Origin: Streptomyces sp. NBC_00353
GTDB taxonomy: Bacteria > Actinomycetota > Actinomycetes > Streptomycetales > Streptomycetaceae
Length of the DNA stretch: 64,000 nucleotides
Reading direction: 5' to 3'
Assembly: GCF_036108815.1 (NCBI RefSeq)
Contig: NZ_CP107985.1
Coordinates: 4,960,001 to 5,024,000, forward strand
Part shown: one piece after another, positions 8,760-17,208 of the stretch
Numbering within the stretch: the first letter of the stretch is position 1
Layout: every line of letters begins with the position of its first letter
Position numbers and translations under genes: made by a program
The notes under the pieces: generated by a model
Seen by the model: only the letters and a program-made list of their open reading frames with translations
Database searches by the model: none
Told to the model about the DNA's origin: nothing

Positions 8760-9674
8760 TCACTCCCCCCGCCCCAGCAGCTGCCGGGCGATCTCCACCT
8801 GATCCGGTGGCAGCCGGTGTCCGCCCTCCGTCACACCCCAGAGGCCGTTCTGCAGCACCCGCCCCAGTGTCCAGGCCCGCGCCCGCTCCCGGTCCAGCCC
8901 CAGCGCCTCCGTCATCAGATCGAACCGCCACCGCACCGCCGACGCGTCGAACCGGTTGGCCAGGGCGGGCATCAGATCGAAACCGGGGTCCCCGGCCAGC
9001 GGCTTCGGGTCCAGTGCGATCCACTCGTGCCCCCGGCCCTCGTCGGCCCGCCCGGCCAGGATGTTGTCGTAGTGCAGGTCCCAGTGGAGCAGCCGGTCCC
9101 CCGGTTCGCCCGCCACCTCCCGTACCGCCGCCGCGCAGTCCCTCAGCAGCCGCCGTTCGTCCGCGTCCGCCAGCCCGGCCACCGCCCGCGCCACTCCGTC
9201 CAGCATCCGCTCCGCGGCATCCCCGAGCCGGCGCAGTCCGTCCGGCGCAGGCACGGACGTCAGCCGGACCAGGAGCCCGGCGAGCACCTCGACCGCCGCC
9301 CGCTCATCGGCCACCCCCGACAGCGGCCGCCGCTCGTCCAGCCGTTCCAGCAGCATCGTGCCGGTCCCGGGGTCGTGGTCGAGCAGCCCCACAGCTCCCG
9401 CACCGGCATCGCCCCAGACCCGCAGCGCGACCGGCTCCCCCGCCGTCTCCTCGTCCTGCGCCTGAAGCTTCAGCGCCGCCGGCCGGCCGTCCGACGTGCG
9501 CACCACCGGCAGCACCAGCGCACACACCCCGTACATCGCGGCCCCGTCCCGCCGCAGCCCCCACTCCCTCAGGAAGCGGTCCGCGAGCCCGGGCAGCGCG
9601 GCCACGAACGCCCGCCCGGCCTCCCCGTTGTACTTGGACCGGGTGGCGATCAGCGCGTCCGGAATGTCAATCAC
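8760..9674 (-). CDS. APH-type kinase (streptomycin 6-kinase / hydroxyurea kinase family)
   Basis: About 304 residues from a GTG at 9674. Key motifs of aminoglycoside-phosphotransferase-like kinases are present: the catalytic loop LLHWDLHYDNIL (HxDxxxxN) and the metal-binding ALDPKPLAGDPGFDL (the DPKP variant of the APH(6)/hydroxyurea-kinase branch). An ATP-binding lysine lies in PAALKLQAQDEET. Members phosphorylate streptomycin or related substrates, and others in Streptomyces are annotated as hydroxyurea phosphotransferases. Resistance is possible but cannot be claimed from sequence. An ATG at 9698 would add eight residues; I prefer 9674 because VIDIPDALIATR aligns with the usual start. The gene is divergent from the rhomboid-like gene, separated by 33 bases. 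Confidence 0.85.
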   Translation of the reverse strand: MIDIPDALIATRSKYNGEAGRAFVAALPGLADRFLREWGLRRDGAAMYGVCALVLPVVRTSDGRPAALKLQAQDEETAGEPVALRVWGDAGAGAVGLLDHDPGTGTMLLERLDERRPLSGVADERAAVEVLAGLLVRLTSVPAPDGLRRLGDAAERMLDGVARAVAGLADADERRLLRDCAAAVREVAGEPGDRLLHWDLHYDNILAGRADEGRGHEWIALDPKPLAGDPGFDLMPALANRFDASAVRWRFDLMTEALGLDRERARAWTLGRVLQNGLWGVTEGGHRLPPDQVEIARQLLGRGE

Positions 9675-9707
9675 GCACCCGATCGTAGGACCGTGCATCA
9701 ATCGACT

Positions 9708-10370
9708 ATGGCCCCGAGCAGCCCCTCTCCACCCGCACACCCGGCCCCCGCGCGAGCCATCCGCGCCATCGGCTGCTGGATCCGCAGCGCCCCGGGCACC
9801 TACATCTGGCTGACGATCCTCTTCGCCACGACGTTCGTCGTGCACCAGATGTCACCCGACTTCGAAGAGGACTTCCTGCGCCAGCGCTCGACCAACATCC
9901 ACGAGCTCCTCCGCGACCCGGTACGCGTCCTCATCTCCAGCGCCTTCTGGATCGAGGGCGGCCACTGGCTCACGTACGCCTTCCTCTTCACGGTCTTCCA
10001 CGCCCCCGCCGAGCGCTGGCTCGGCACGCTGCGGTGGTTCGCGGTCGCCGCGCTCGCGCACGTCCTGGCCACGCTCGTCAGCGAGGGCGTCCTCGCCTGG
10101 GCCGTCCGCCACGGGCAGGCGCCCGTGTCCGCCGTCAACACCCTGGACGTCGGGGTCAGTTACGCACTCGCGGGTGTGGTCGCCGTCCTCACGTACCACG
10201 TCCCCCGCCCCTGGCGGCCGGTGTACCTCTTCGCCGTCCTCGTCGTCTACGGCGTCCCCCTGATCACCGGCCGCACCTTCACCGACCTCGGCCACTTCAC
10301 CGCCGCACTCATCGGTCTCGCCTGCTACCCGCTCACCCGGGGGACGACGAAACCACCCCTCGCGCAGTAA
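9708..10370 (+). CDS. Rhomboid-like integral membrane protein
   Basis: A 220-residue membrane protein with about six hydrophobic segments: YIWLTILFATTFVV, WLTYAFLFTVFHAPAERWLG, WFAVAALAHVLATLVSEG, SYALAGVVAVLTY, VYLFAVLVVYGVPLI and HFTAALIGLACYPL. The order, a HxxxE-type segment in TM2 and the D/S-containing loop VNTLDVGVSYALAG, fit the rhomboid-like superfamily found in Streptomyces. The canonical GxSG serine motif is not present (the site reads GVSYALAG), so proteolysis is doubtful. The N terminus is Pro/Ala-rich and cytoplasmic. The ATG at 9708 is the first in frame after the divergent APH promoter region. Confidence 0.75.
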   Translation: MAPSSPSPPAHPAPARAIRAIGCWIRSAPGTYIWLTILFATTFVVHQMSPDFEEDFLRQRSTNIHELLRDPVRVLISSAFWIEGGHWLTYAFLFTVFHAPAERWLGTLRWFAVAALAHVLATLVSEGVLAWAVRHGQAPVSAVNTLDVGVSYALAGVVAVLTYHVPRPWRPVYLFAVLVVYGVPLITGRTFTDLGHFTAALIGLACYPLTRGTTKPPLAQ

Positions 10371-10453
10371 CGTCCCGCCACACAGGAACTCGGGCTTCAC
10401 ACAGCCCCGGGCTTCACACAGACTCGGCTTCACACCGGACAAGCAGGGGCAAC

Positions 10454-11854
10454 ATGAGCACCGTCAGCACGGTCAACGGCGGAATATCGTTCTGGTACGC
10501 GGATCAGGGCACCCCCACAGCCCGCGAACCCCTGCCCGGCGACACCACGGCCGACGTCTGCATCGTCGGCGGCGGATACACCGGCCTGTGGACCGCCTAC
10601 TACCTCAAGAAGGCCGTCCCCTTCCTCAACATCACCGTCCTGGAAGCCAAGTTCTGCGGCTACGGCGCCTCCGGACGCAACGGCGGCTGGCTCTACAACG
10701 GCATCGCGGGCCGCGACCGCTACGCGAAACTCCACGGCCACGACGCCGCGGTCCGCCTCCAGAAGGCGATGAACGAAACCGTCGACGAAGTCGTACGCGT
10801 CGCCGCCGAGGAGAACATCGACGCCGACATCCACCGGGGCGGCGTCCTCGAAGTCGCGTACACCCCCGCCCAGCTGGCCCGCCTCAAGGACTTCCACTCC
10901 GTGGAGATCGCCTTCGGCGAGACCGACCGCGTCCTGCGCGGCGCCCGCGAGACCGCCGAACGCATCCGTGTCACCGGAGCCGTCGGCTCCACCTGGACCC
11001 CGCACGGCGCCCGCCTGCACCCGGTCAAACTCGTCAAGGGCCTCGCCGACGCCGTCGAAGCGCTCGGCGTCACCATCCACGAATCGACCCCCGTCACCGA
11101 GATCAAGCCCAAGCACGCCCACACCCCGTACGGCACCGTCCGCGCCCCGTACATCCTGCGCTGCACCGAAGGCTTCACCTCGGGACTCAAGGGCCAGCGT
11201 CGCACCTGGCTCCCGATGAACTCCTCGATGATCGCCACCGAGCCGCTCCCCAAGGAGATCTGGGACACCATCGGCTGGGACGGCCGCGAGACCCTCGGCG
11301 ACATGGCCCACGCCTACATGTACGCCCAGCGCACCGCCGATGACCGCATCGCACTCGGCGGCCGGGGCGTCCCCTACCGCTACGGCTCCGCCACCGACAA
11401 CGACGGCCGCACCCAGCCCGCCACCATCGAGGCGCTCCGCGACATCCTGGTCCGCTTCTTCCCCACCACGGCGGGCGTCCGCATCGACCACGCCTGGTCC
11501 GGGGTCCTCGGCGTCCCCCGCGACTGGTGCGCCACCGTCACTCTCGACCGCTCCACCGGCCTGGGCTGGGCCGGCGGTTACGTCGGCTCCGGCGTCGCCA
11601 CCACCAACCTCGCCGCCCGCACCCTGCGCGACCTGATCCAGCAGGACTCCGGCCAGTCGGGCCCCACCGACCTGACGACCCTCCCCTGGGTCAACCACAA
11701 GGTCCGCCGCTGGGAACCGGAACCCTTCCGCTGGATCGGCGTCCACGGCATGTACGCGGCCTACCGCACCGCGGACCGCCGCGAACTCACCTCCCCCCGC
11801 CCGGGAACCGACCCCATCGCCAAGGCGGCGGACCGGCTGGCGGGGCGTCACTGA
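10454..11854 (+). CDS. FAD-dependent amino-acid oxidase (DAO family, PuuB/OrdL-like)
   Basis: A 466-residue flavoenzyme. The dinucleotide motif CIVGGGYTGLWTAYYL lies at residues 38-53 and is followed by LEAKFCGYGASGRNGGWL, the FAD-contact motif of the D-amino-acid-oxidase/GlyA-DAO superfamily (compare gamma-glutamylputrescine oxidase and sarcosine oxidases). The C terminus has AWSGVLGVPRD and GLGWAGGYVGSGVATTNLA, the closing FAD segment. A role in oxidising a secondary amine or polyamine derivative is the family expectation. The ATG at 10454 follows AGGGGCAAC. The gene stands alone, and the next gene starts the ESX island 200 bases downstream. Confidence 0.85.
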   Translation: MSTVSTVNGGISFWYADQGTPTAREPLPGDTTADVCIVGGGYTGLWTAYYLKKAVPFLNITVLEAKFCGYGASGRNGGWLYNGIAGRDRYAKLHGHDAAVRLQKAMNETVDEVVRVAAEENIDADIHRGGVLEVAYTPAQLARLKDFHSVEIAFGETDRVLRGARETAERIRVTGAVGSTWTPHGARLHPVKLVKGLADAVEALGVTIHESTPVTEIKPKHAHTPYGTVRAPYILRCTEGFTSGLKGQRRTWLPMNSSMIATEPLPKEIWDTIGWDGRETLGDMAHAYMYAQRTADDRIALGGRGVPYRYGSATDNDGRTQPATIEALRDILVRFFPTTAGVRIDHAWSGVLGVPRDWCATVTLDRSTGLGWAGGYVGSGVATTNLAARTLRDLIQQDSGQSGPTDLTTLPWVNHKVRRWEPEPFRWIGVHGMYAAYRTADRRELTSPRPGTDPIAKAADRLAGRH

Positions 11855-12055
11855 CCGACGGAGATCCCGCGAAGACCTTCTGGAGATCCCGCGAACCCGC
11901 GAACTCACGATGACCCGAATATCCCCTTCGCACGCCTTTGATCACGCGCGGCCGTGCCATGCGGCGGCCAGGGCCGGGATCGCCGGTTGAACGGGCGCGC
12001 CGCGTTCGCGAGGATGGTCTCCTGTGCGATCACTCGGCCTGGCAGGGGGAAGCGA

Positions 12056-12388
12056 ATGAAGTTCGACATGGGGGCGCAGGTTCTGTCGAATCTGACGTCG
12101 AAGTCGCTTGGTTCGAGTGATGACTTGGGCACGTTGATCCGTCAACTGGTGCAGGCGGCGGCGCCGTTGGAGGGGAAGTTCAACGGTGCGGGGCGGGTGG
12201 CGTTCGATTCGTTCAAGAACCGGTCGGACGAGATCACGGCGGCGTTGAACGGTTCGTTGTCGGCGCTGCTGGGTGGTCAGTCGGGCATGGAGCAGGCGTT
12301 CGGCTCGGGTGACCAGGAGCAGGGTGACAACGCGCGTCAGCAGATGGGCGCCGCGAACTTCGACGCGGCCCGCTTCGGCGGACGCTGA
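12056..12388 (+). CDS. Esx/WXG100-like type VII secretion protein, copy 1 of EsxA-like gene
   Basis: A 110-residue, mostly helical protein with the size and helix-turn-helix hairpin pattern of WXG100 proteins. The turn reads KFNGAGR, so Phe42-Asn-Gly44 stands where W-x-G is usual. The C terminus (DNARQQMGAANFDAARFGGR) is Gln/Ala/Gly-rich. It should pair with the next gene product and be exported by the ESX machinery encoded at 25.5-34.4 kb. The ATG at 12056 follows AGGGGGAAGCGA. It differs from its twin at 17209 by one residue (Leu18 here, Arg there). Codon use is richer in T-ending codons than in neighbouring genes. Confidence 0.8.
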   Translation: MKFDMGAQVLSNLTSKSLGSSDDLGTLIRQLVQAAAPLEGKFNGAGRVAFDSFKNRSDEITAALNGSLSALLGGQSGMEQAFGSGDQEQGDNARQQMGAANFDAARFGGR

Positions 12389-12410
12389 GCAGTAGGGGTT
12401 GGGGTTTCTG

Positions 12411-12722
12411 ATGGCTGGTGGCAGTGATCGTCGTGCGTATGACACGGGTGCGTCGGCGGATGCGCAGGGCAACCTCCAGGTCGTGATCGCGCGTCTGGAG
12501 GAAGTCATCGCGGCGCGTGACGGCCAGGTGAAGGCTGCGATGGCGGACTTCACCGCGGACGGTGTGGCGGATGAGTACCACGGCAAGGAAATGCGGTGGA
12601 ACCGGGCCTCGCAGGAGGTCAAGAGCATCATCCAGCTGCTGAAGACGACGCTGGAGAAGAACGACGGGACCGCGCAGCACACGATCACGCGCGCGAAGGC
12701 AGCCGTCGACAACATCGGCTGA
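12411..12722 (+). CDS. Esx/WXG100-like type VII secretion protein, copy 1 of EsxB-like gene
   Basis: A 103-residue helical protein, starting MAGGSDRRAYDTG. Two long amphipathic helices (LQVVIARLEEVIAARDGQVKA and WNRASQEVKSIIQLLKTTLE) flank the turn EYHGKE, where Tyr56-His-Gly58 replaces W-x-G. Streptomyces relatives are annotated as pore-forming ESAT-6 family proteins. It lies 22 bases after the first esx gene. The nucleotide sequence is identical to 17601-17912. The natural partner is probably the preceding Esx protein, forming a helical dimer that guides or accompanies effector export. No signal peptide is present, as expected for this route. Confidence 0.82.
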   Translation: MAGGSDRRAYDTGASADAQGNLQVVIARLEEVIAARDGQVKAAMADFTADGVADEYHGKEMRWNRASQEVKSIIQLLKTTLEKNDGTAQHTITRAKAAVDNIG

Positions 12723-12808
12723 TACGCGGACGGAAGCCGCGGTGGACAACATCGGCCGACCTGGGTGCGGTTGGGCGCCGGTCGGTGACGGGGAGCATGG
12801 GGTAGGGC

Positions 12809-13201
12809 ATGACCGGGTGGGATCTGAAGCCGCAGGGTATTCAGGGTGTGCTGAAGACGACGGGTGAGACGGCGGGGAAGATCGAGTCGTACGCGAAGTC
12901 GTACGGCAAGCATCTGACGTCGGCGGCGACGAGTGCGGGCACGATCACCGCGGAGGACGGTGGTGAGGGCGGGGAGAAGGCCGGTGGCGGCCTGGTCGCT
13001 CTCGCCCTGTCGCAGTACGCCGAACACGCCACGACGGACCTGAAGTTCATCGCCGCCCGGGCCGGAAAATCCCTGACCGGTGCGGTGGACGCGACGACCG
13101 CCTACCTCAACGGTGACCTGGAAATGGCCGCCGAATCGCAGCGCAAGGCTTTGGGCATCCCGGATCTGGACCTGACGAAGCCCGGGGTGCAGACCAAGTG
13201 A
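12809..13201 (+). CDS. DUF6507-like ESX-associated protein, copy 1
   Basis: A 130-residue helical protein (MTGWDLKPQGIQGVLKTTG). It has a WXG100-like length, an Ala/Gly-rich central region and the C-terminal segment TTAYLNGDLEMAAESQRKAL. It matches my memory of the DUF6507 family found in Streptomyces between esx genes and polymorphic toxins. A helical substrate, chaperone or adaptor role is inferred from position only. Its stop overlaps the effector GTG by four bases (GTGA), so it is translationally coupled to the effector. It is nearly identical to 18023-18415, with synonymous changes near the end (GAA/GAG, CTT/TTG region). Confidence 0.75.
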   Translation: MTGWDLKPQGIQGVLKTTGETAGKIESYAKSYGKHLTSAATSAGTITAEDGGEGGEKAGGGLVALALSQYAEHATTDLKFIAARAGKSLTGAVDATTAYLNGDLEMAAESQRKALGIPDLDLTKPGVQTK

Positions 13202-15831
13202 TCAAGCCGGAAGCGATACCGCAGTTCACCGGCAACCTCGGCCAGCTGGAGAAGGACTACGGCGGCCTCAAAACCGATGCCGGGCACATCCGCAGCACCG
13301 GGTCCGACGTCCACACCCAGTTCCAGGGCCTGTCCGCCTACTACCAGGCACCCGAGGCGGAGAAACTCTTCGCGTCGACGAAACCGGTCCAGGACCGGGC
13401 CGACACCTTCGCCGACGACCTGGAAAAAGTCTCCACCGCCCTCTCCGACTACGCCACCGAAGTCCGTCCGCTGGCCGCGAAGCTCGAGCAGCTGAAAACG
13501 GACGCGACGAAGTTCGTCAACGCGAACAAGGACGACGACGAGTGGGAGTACGACGAGGACAAGGTCGACGAGCACAACCAGCTCCGCGACGACGTCACCG
13601 CGACCGTCGCCGCGTTCTGGGCAGCCGAACGCACCTGCCACAACAAGATCACCGCCCTGTTCGGCGGAACCCAGATGGTCGCCGGCGACGGATCCGACCG
13701 CAAAGACCAATACGGATTCAACGCCGACGACCTGAAAAACGCGAAACTCCCCTGGGGCGACCCGGTCGAGGAAAAGCACCACGTCTGGGAAGTCGGCCAC
13801 TGGGTCAAATCGTTCGTCTGGGACGGACTGATCGTCGACGGGATCTGGGGCACCATCAAGGGCCTGGGCACCCTCGTCGGATTCGGCGGCTGGGACGCCA
13901 TGGGCCAGGCATGGAAAGGCCTCGCCCAACTCGCCACCGGCCTCGCCATCACCGCGATCCCCGGCGCAGGCGCCCTGTTCTGGACCCTCCCCGACGACAA
14001 ACTCCCCTCCTGGCTACGTGACTCACGCACCGCGATGAAAGAAACCGGCAAAGCACTCGTCGCCTGGGACGAATGGGGCAAGAACCCCGGACGCGCCGCC
14101 GGAGCCGTCACCTTCAACGTCCTGACCACCGTCTTCACCGGCGGAGCAGGCGCCGGAGTCTCCGGCGCCGGCAAAGCCGGCGCCGTCGCCAAGGTCCTCT
14201 CCGTCGCAGGCAAAGCCGGCAAGGTCATCGACCCCATGACCTACATCGCCAAAGGCGCAGGCGCCGGCCTCTCCAAAATCGGCGACATCACCAAAGGCCT
14301 CAAGGGCATCGGCAACATCGAGATCCCGAAGCTGCCCGACGGCTCGTTCCAGTTGCCCGACGGACACGTGCTGGACCCCAACGGCAACCTCATCCCCCCG
14401 ACCGGCGCGCTCGACACGCCCTCGATCCCGCACGCCACGGTCCCCGGGACGTCGCTGCCCACCTCCTGGCAGATCCAGCCCACGTCGGTGCCCGGAGTCC
14501 ATGCCGGAAGCGGCATCCCCGATGTGCCGCACACGGGTGGCGGCTTCGACAACGTGCCGGCCGGCGGGAGCAGCCATGTGCCCGGCGCTCCGGCATCCCA
14601 CGTACCGAACGGTTCCTTCGGGCCCGCCCCGACAGCCTTCGACCCGGCGGGCCACGTACCGGGGAGCCCGGCGTCGCACGTACCGAACGGATCGTTCGGC
14701 CCCGCCCCGGCGGCCTTCGACCCGGCGGGCCACGTACCGGCCGGTCCTGCGGGTCACATACCGGGCACACCGGCAGGCCACGTCCCGAGCGGCTCGTTCG
14801 GCCCCGCCCCCGCGGCGTTCGACCCCGCAGGCCACGTACCCGGCGGTCCCGCAAGCCACGTACCCGGCGGACCGGCAGCGCACGTTCCCGGGGAGCACTT
14901 CCCGACGGCTGCGGGGCACGACGTACCGACCACGGGCCCGCACGGCCCGGGGCACGACGCACCGGGTACGCACGGGCACGACGCCCCGCACCACGGCGGG
15001 CACGCCGACGACGTGGCCGCACACGCCGACGACGCGGCGCACGCCGGTGACGCCGGCGGACATGTCGACCCGCACGGCGCTGTCGGAGACGCACTGCACG
15101 GCGCCGACGACGCGGTGACGGCCGGCCACCACGGTGTGGACGGGACGGATGTCGCCGGCGCGGCGGACGACTTCAAGTACACCCCGCACATGTCGGAAGC
15201 CGACTTCGACAATCTCACCACGGCCGAGAAGCACCAGGTCGCCGCCGCCGAACTGGCAGACGGAACAGTCCCGTTCGCCGACGACTGGGCAGCGATCGAC
15301 TACGGCCGGGACTACTGGAACGACTACGTGCACGACCTGGACCCGTCCGCGAAGCAGGCGCTCCGGGACTACACGGGGGACACGTTCCCCTCGTACAAGG
15401 ACATGAACGGCTACCTGCGGGGGGACCCCTACTACGGCCCCCGACCCGAGGTCCTGCACGACATCAGCGAGATGGACCGGGTCATGTCGACTCGGCCTGT
15501 CCCGGAAGACGTCATGGTCGTGCGCGGCACGGGCATCGGGCACCTCGACCTCGACTCGCCGCTGGAAATGATGGGCGGCACGTACGGCGATGAGGGCTAC
15601 CTCTCCACGTCGCTCGGAAACCACCCGGTACCCAGCTTCGCGGGCAAGGACGCGATCCTCCACCTCCGCGTACCGAAGGGCACGCCCGCGCTCTGGCTGG
15701 AGAAGGTCAGCAAGTACGGCGTGGAGGAGCGTGAGATCCTGCTCGGGCGCGGCTCGGAGTACCGGGTGACCCGAGTCTTCGTGGACGAGGCCGGTAAAGC
15801 CCAGGTCTACGGCGAAATCCTGCCGAAGTGA
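13198..15831 (+). CDS. Polymorphic toxin with C-terminal ADP-ribosyltransferase domain
   Basis: An 877-residue ESX effector. Residues 1-135 form a helical WXG/LXG-like export domain. About 190-380 is a Gly/Ala-rich pre-toxin region with a membrane-like segment (LATGLAITAIPGAGALFW). About 381-650 is a low-complexity linker of GHVPG/SHVPNGSFGPAP and His/Asp/Gly-rich repeats. The last 220 residues carry an R-S-E class ADP-ribosyltransferase signature: Arg776 (VVRGTG), Ser803-Thr-Ser805 (GYLSTSLG) and Glu844-x-Glu846 (EEREILLGRGSEY). The E-x-E form usually modifies arginine. Residues 1-380 are almost identical to the effector at 18412. Three candidate immunity genes follow directly. The GTG start overlaps the preceding stop. 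Confidence 0.88.
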   Translation: MIKPEAIPQFTGNLGQLEKDYGGLKTDAGHIRSTGSDVHTQFQGLSAYYQAPEAEKLFASTKPVQDRADTFADDLEKVSTALSDYATEVRPLAAKLEQLKTDATKFVNANKDDDEWEYDEDKVDEHNQLRDDVTATVAAFWAAERTCHNKITALFGGTQMVAGDGSDRKDQYGFNADDLKNAKLPWGDPVEEKHHVWEVGHWVKSFVWDGLIVDGIWGTIKGLGTLVGFGGWDAMGQAWKGLAQLATGLAITAIPGAGALFWTLPDDKLPSWLRDSRTAMKETGKALVAWDEWGKNPGRAAGAVTFNVLTTVFTGGAGAGVSGAGKAGAVAKVLSVAGKAGKVIDPMTYIAKGAGAGLSKIGDITKGLKGIGNIEIPKLPDGSFQLPDGHVLDPNGNLIPPTGALDTPSIPHATVPGTSLPTSWQIQPTSVPGVHAGSGIPDVPHTGGGFDNVPAGGSSHVPGAPASHVPNGSFGPAPTAFDPAGHVPGSPASHVPNGSFGPAPAAFDPAGHVPAGPAGHIPGTPAGHVPSGSFGPAPAAFDPAGHVPGGPASHVPGGPAAHVPGEHFPTAAGHDVPTTGPHGPGHDAPGTHGHDAPHHGGHADDVAAHADDAAHAGDAGGHVDPHGAVGDALHGADDAVTAGHHGVDGTDVAGAADDFKYTPHMSEADFDNLTTAEKHQVAAAELADGTVPFADDWAAIDYGRDYWNDYVHDLDPSAKQALRDYTGDTFPSYKDMNGYLRGDPYYGPRPEVLHDISEMDRVMSTRPVPEDVMVVRGTGIGHLDLDSPLEMMGGTYGDEGYLSTSLGNHPVPSFAGKDAILHLRVPKGTPALWLEKVSKYGVEEREILLGRGSEYRVTRVFVDEAGKAQVYGEILPK

Positions 15832-15845
15832 CAGAGGAAGAGTTC

Positions 15846-16244
15846 ATGACCAGCGAAAACCGACCCAATCCGCGCTTCGAAGAAGACATGCAGTTCAAGC
15901 GCATCGCCGGGCCGCCCCGCTACAACCGTGTCGCACAGGGGCCTGTGCAGTACGTGCGGGTGGCCGCCGACAACGGCGTGGTGATCGGATATGTCTGGGC
16001 CAACGACGAGGGCGAAGCAGCCGGCTGGGTGGCGCCGCCGGGGCTGGGCGCCGCCGAGATCAATGCCGGCGCCGCATGGCTTCGGAAGCTGCGTGACGCG
16101 AAGGCACGCGAGATCGCCCCCACCGCCCTGCTCACCGAGCTGATCCAGGACACGAGCGACATCCAGGGAAGCCGCGTCGTGCCCGGCTCGCTGGCCGAAT
16201 CCACGACTCTCGACGAACTCAAGGAACAGGCGAACAAGGGCTGA
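15846..16244 (+). CDS. Candidate immunity protein to the ADP-ribosyltransferase toxin, paralog 1
   Basis: A 132-residue cytoplasmic protein of no family I recognise. Three tandem paralogs follow the toxin; shared blocks are an N-terminal NPRF/NPRL-E-D segment, VIGYVWANDE, a Trp-containing stretch and a C-terminal VVPGSLAE. The position, 14 bases after the toxin stop and on the same strand, and the small acidic character fit an immunity protein. The ATG at 15846 follows AGAGGAAGAG and aligns with the start of paralog 3; a GTG at 15828 inside the toxin end is less likely. It most resembles paralog 3 at its N terminus (MTSEN-PNPRF). Confidence 0.7.
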   Translation: MTSENRPNPRFEEDMQFKRIAGPPRYNRVAQGPVQYVRVAADNGVVIGYVWANDEGEAAGWVAPPGLGAAEINAGAAWLRKLRDAKAREIAPTALLTELIQDTSDIQGSRVVPGSLAESTTLDELKEQANKG

Positions 16245-16276
16245 CCCCCCATCGAGAAGTGACGGAGCACGACCGA

Positions 16277-16678
16277 ATGACCGAGGTACAGCGATCCAAC
16301 CCGCGCTTGAACGAGGATCTGCTGTTCAACGCAGCGCCCGGTGGACCACCGCGCTACAGCCATCTGTCCCAGACGCCCGTTCAGTACCTCACCGTCGCGG
16401 ACAGAGACGGTGACGTGATCGGCTATGTCTGGGCGAACGACGAGGACGACGCCGCCGGGTGGGTGGTCCGCAAGGCGGGCGGCGACGAGGCATTCAACAA
16501 GGGCGCCAGATGGGCCAGGAAACTCCACGATGCGAAGGCGCGGGGCATTGCGCCTACCGCCGCCCTGGCGGAGATGATTCAGGAGTCGGACCCCACGAAC
16601 AGCAGCCACGTCGTACCCGGGTCCTTGACCGAGGCGCCGAACGCCGACGTGGTCAGGAGACTGGCCAACCCGGAGTGA
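16277..16678 (+). CDS. Candidate immunity protein, paralog 2
   Basis: A 133-residue paralog of the neighbouring genes (SNPRLNEDLLF, VIGYVWANDEDDAAGWV, SSHVVPGSLTEAP). The ATG at 16277 is chosen because it aligns with the starts of the other two copies; a GTG at 16259 would add six residues. It begins 32 bases after paralog 1 and ends two bases before paralog 3, so all three are probably one transcript with the toxin. Sequence divergence between copies is large, which suggests old duplication or selection to recognise different toxin variants. Confidence 0.68.
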   Translation: MTEVQRSNPRLNEDLLFNAAPGGPPRYSHLSQTPVQYLTVADRDGDVIGYVWANDEDDAAGWVVRKAGGDEAFNKGARWARKLHDAKARGIAPTAALAEMIQESDPTNSSHVVPGSLTEAPNADVVRRLANPE

Positions 16679-16680
16679 GG

Positions 16681-17088
16681 ATGACCAGCGAAAACCCACC
16701 CAATCCGCGCTTCGATGAGGACCTGCACTTCGAGCGCAGCGACGGGCCCCCGGACTATGGCTACAGGACGGATGGTCCCGTCCGTCATTTTGCCGTGGCG
16801 GACGAAACCGGCACGGTACTGGGCTATGTGTGGGGTAACGACGAGGATGACGCGGCAGCCTGGGAGCCACGGTCGTCTGCCGGCCCCCGCGCATTCAACG
16901 GTGGCTTTCTGTGGGAGATGAAACTGCGCGAGTTCAAGGCGCGCGGTACAGCTCCTACGGTCGCCCTCGCCGAGATGATCATGGATTCGAGCGACATCGA
17001 ATCGAGTCATGTAGTCGCTGGTTCGCAGGCCGAGGCGCCTACTCTTGCCGCTCTCAAAGAGTTGGCCGGGAAGCCGGACACGGCGTGA
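16681..17088 (+). CDS. Candidate immunity protein, paralog 3
   Basis: A 135-residue paralog (NPRFDEDLHFERSDGPPDYG, VLGYVWGNDEDDAAAWEP, SSHVVAGSQAEAPTLAALK). Its ATG is two bases after the stop of paralog 2, with GAGTGAGG serving as ribosome site. No signal peptide or membrane helix. It is the last gene of cassette 1; 120 bases separate it from the first esx gene of cassette 2. As with its siblings the immunity role is inferred from position and copy pattern, because no immunity family is recognised. Confidence 0.68.
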   Translation: MTSENPPNPRFDEDLHFERSDGPPDYGYRTDGPVRHFAVADETGTVLGYVWGNDEDDAAAWEPRSSAGPRAFNGGFLWEMKLREFKARGTAPTVALAEMIMDSSDIESSHVVAGSQAEAPTLAALKELAGKPDTA

Positions 17089-17208
17089 CTGGTCACAGTC
17101 GGCTCTGTCATGCGTTGGTCACAACGGGCCGTCTCGGGTTGAACCGGGGCGGCTCGTTCGTCAGGATGGGCGTCGTAAAAGATCACTCGGCTTGGCAGGG
17201 GGAAGCGA

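Larger units (their letters stand above)
12028..14339 (+). repeat. ESX cassette copy 1: region nearly identical to 17181-19553 in its coding parts
   Basis: The two small esx-like genes, the DUF6507-like gene and the first 380 codons of the effector match copy 2 (17181-19553) almost base for base. The second esx gene is identical over all 312 bases, and only a handful of substitutions are visible elsewhere. Identity starts about 28 bases before the first ATG. The two spacers between the small genes do not match at all between copies. Identity ends abruptly inside the effector after codons for IPKLPD, where the toxin-specific part begins. Confidence 0.9.

Noticed and set aside
14560..14900. Repeats GCCACGTACC... 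as a possible regulatory or CRISPR-like array
   Set aside because: They encode the GHVPG/SHVPN linker of effector 1 in frame. The repeats are of uneven length.
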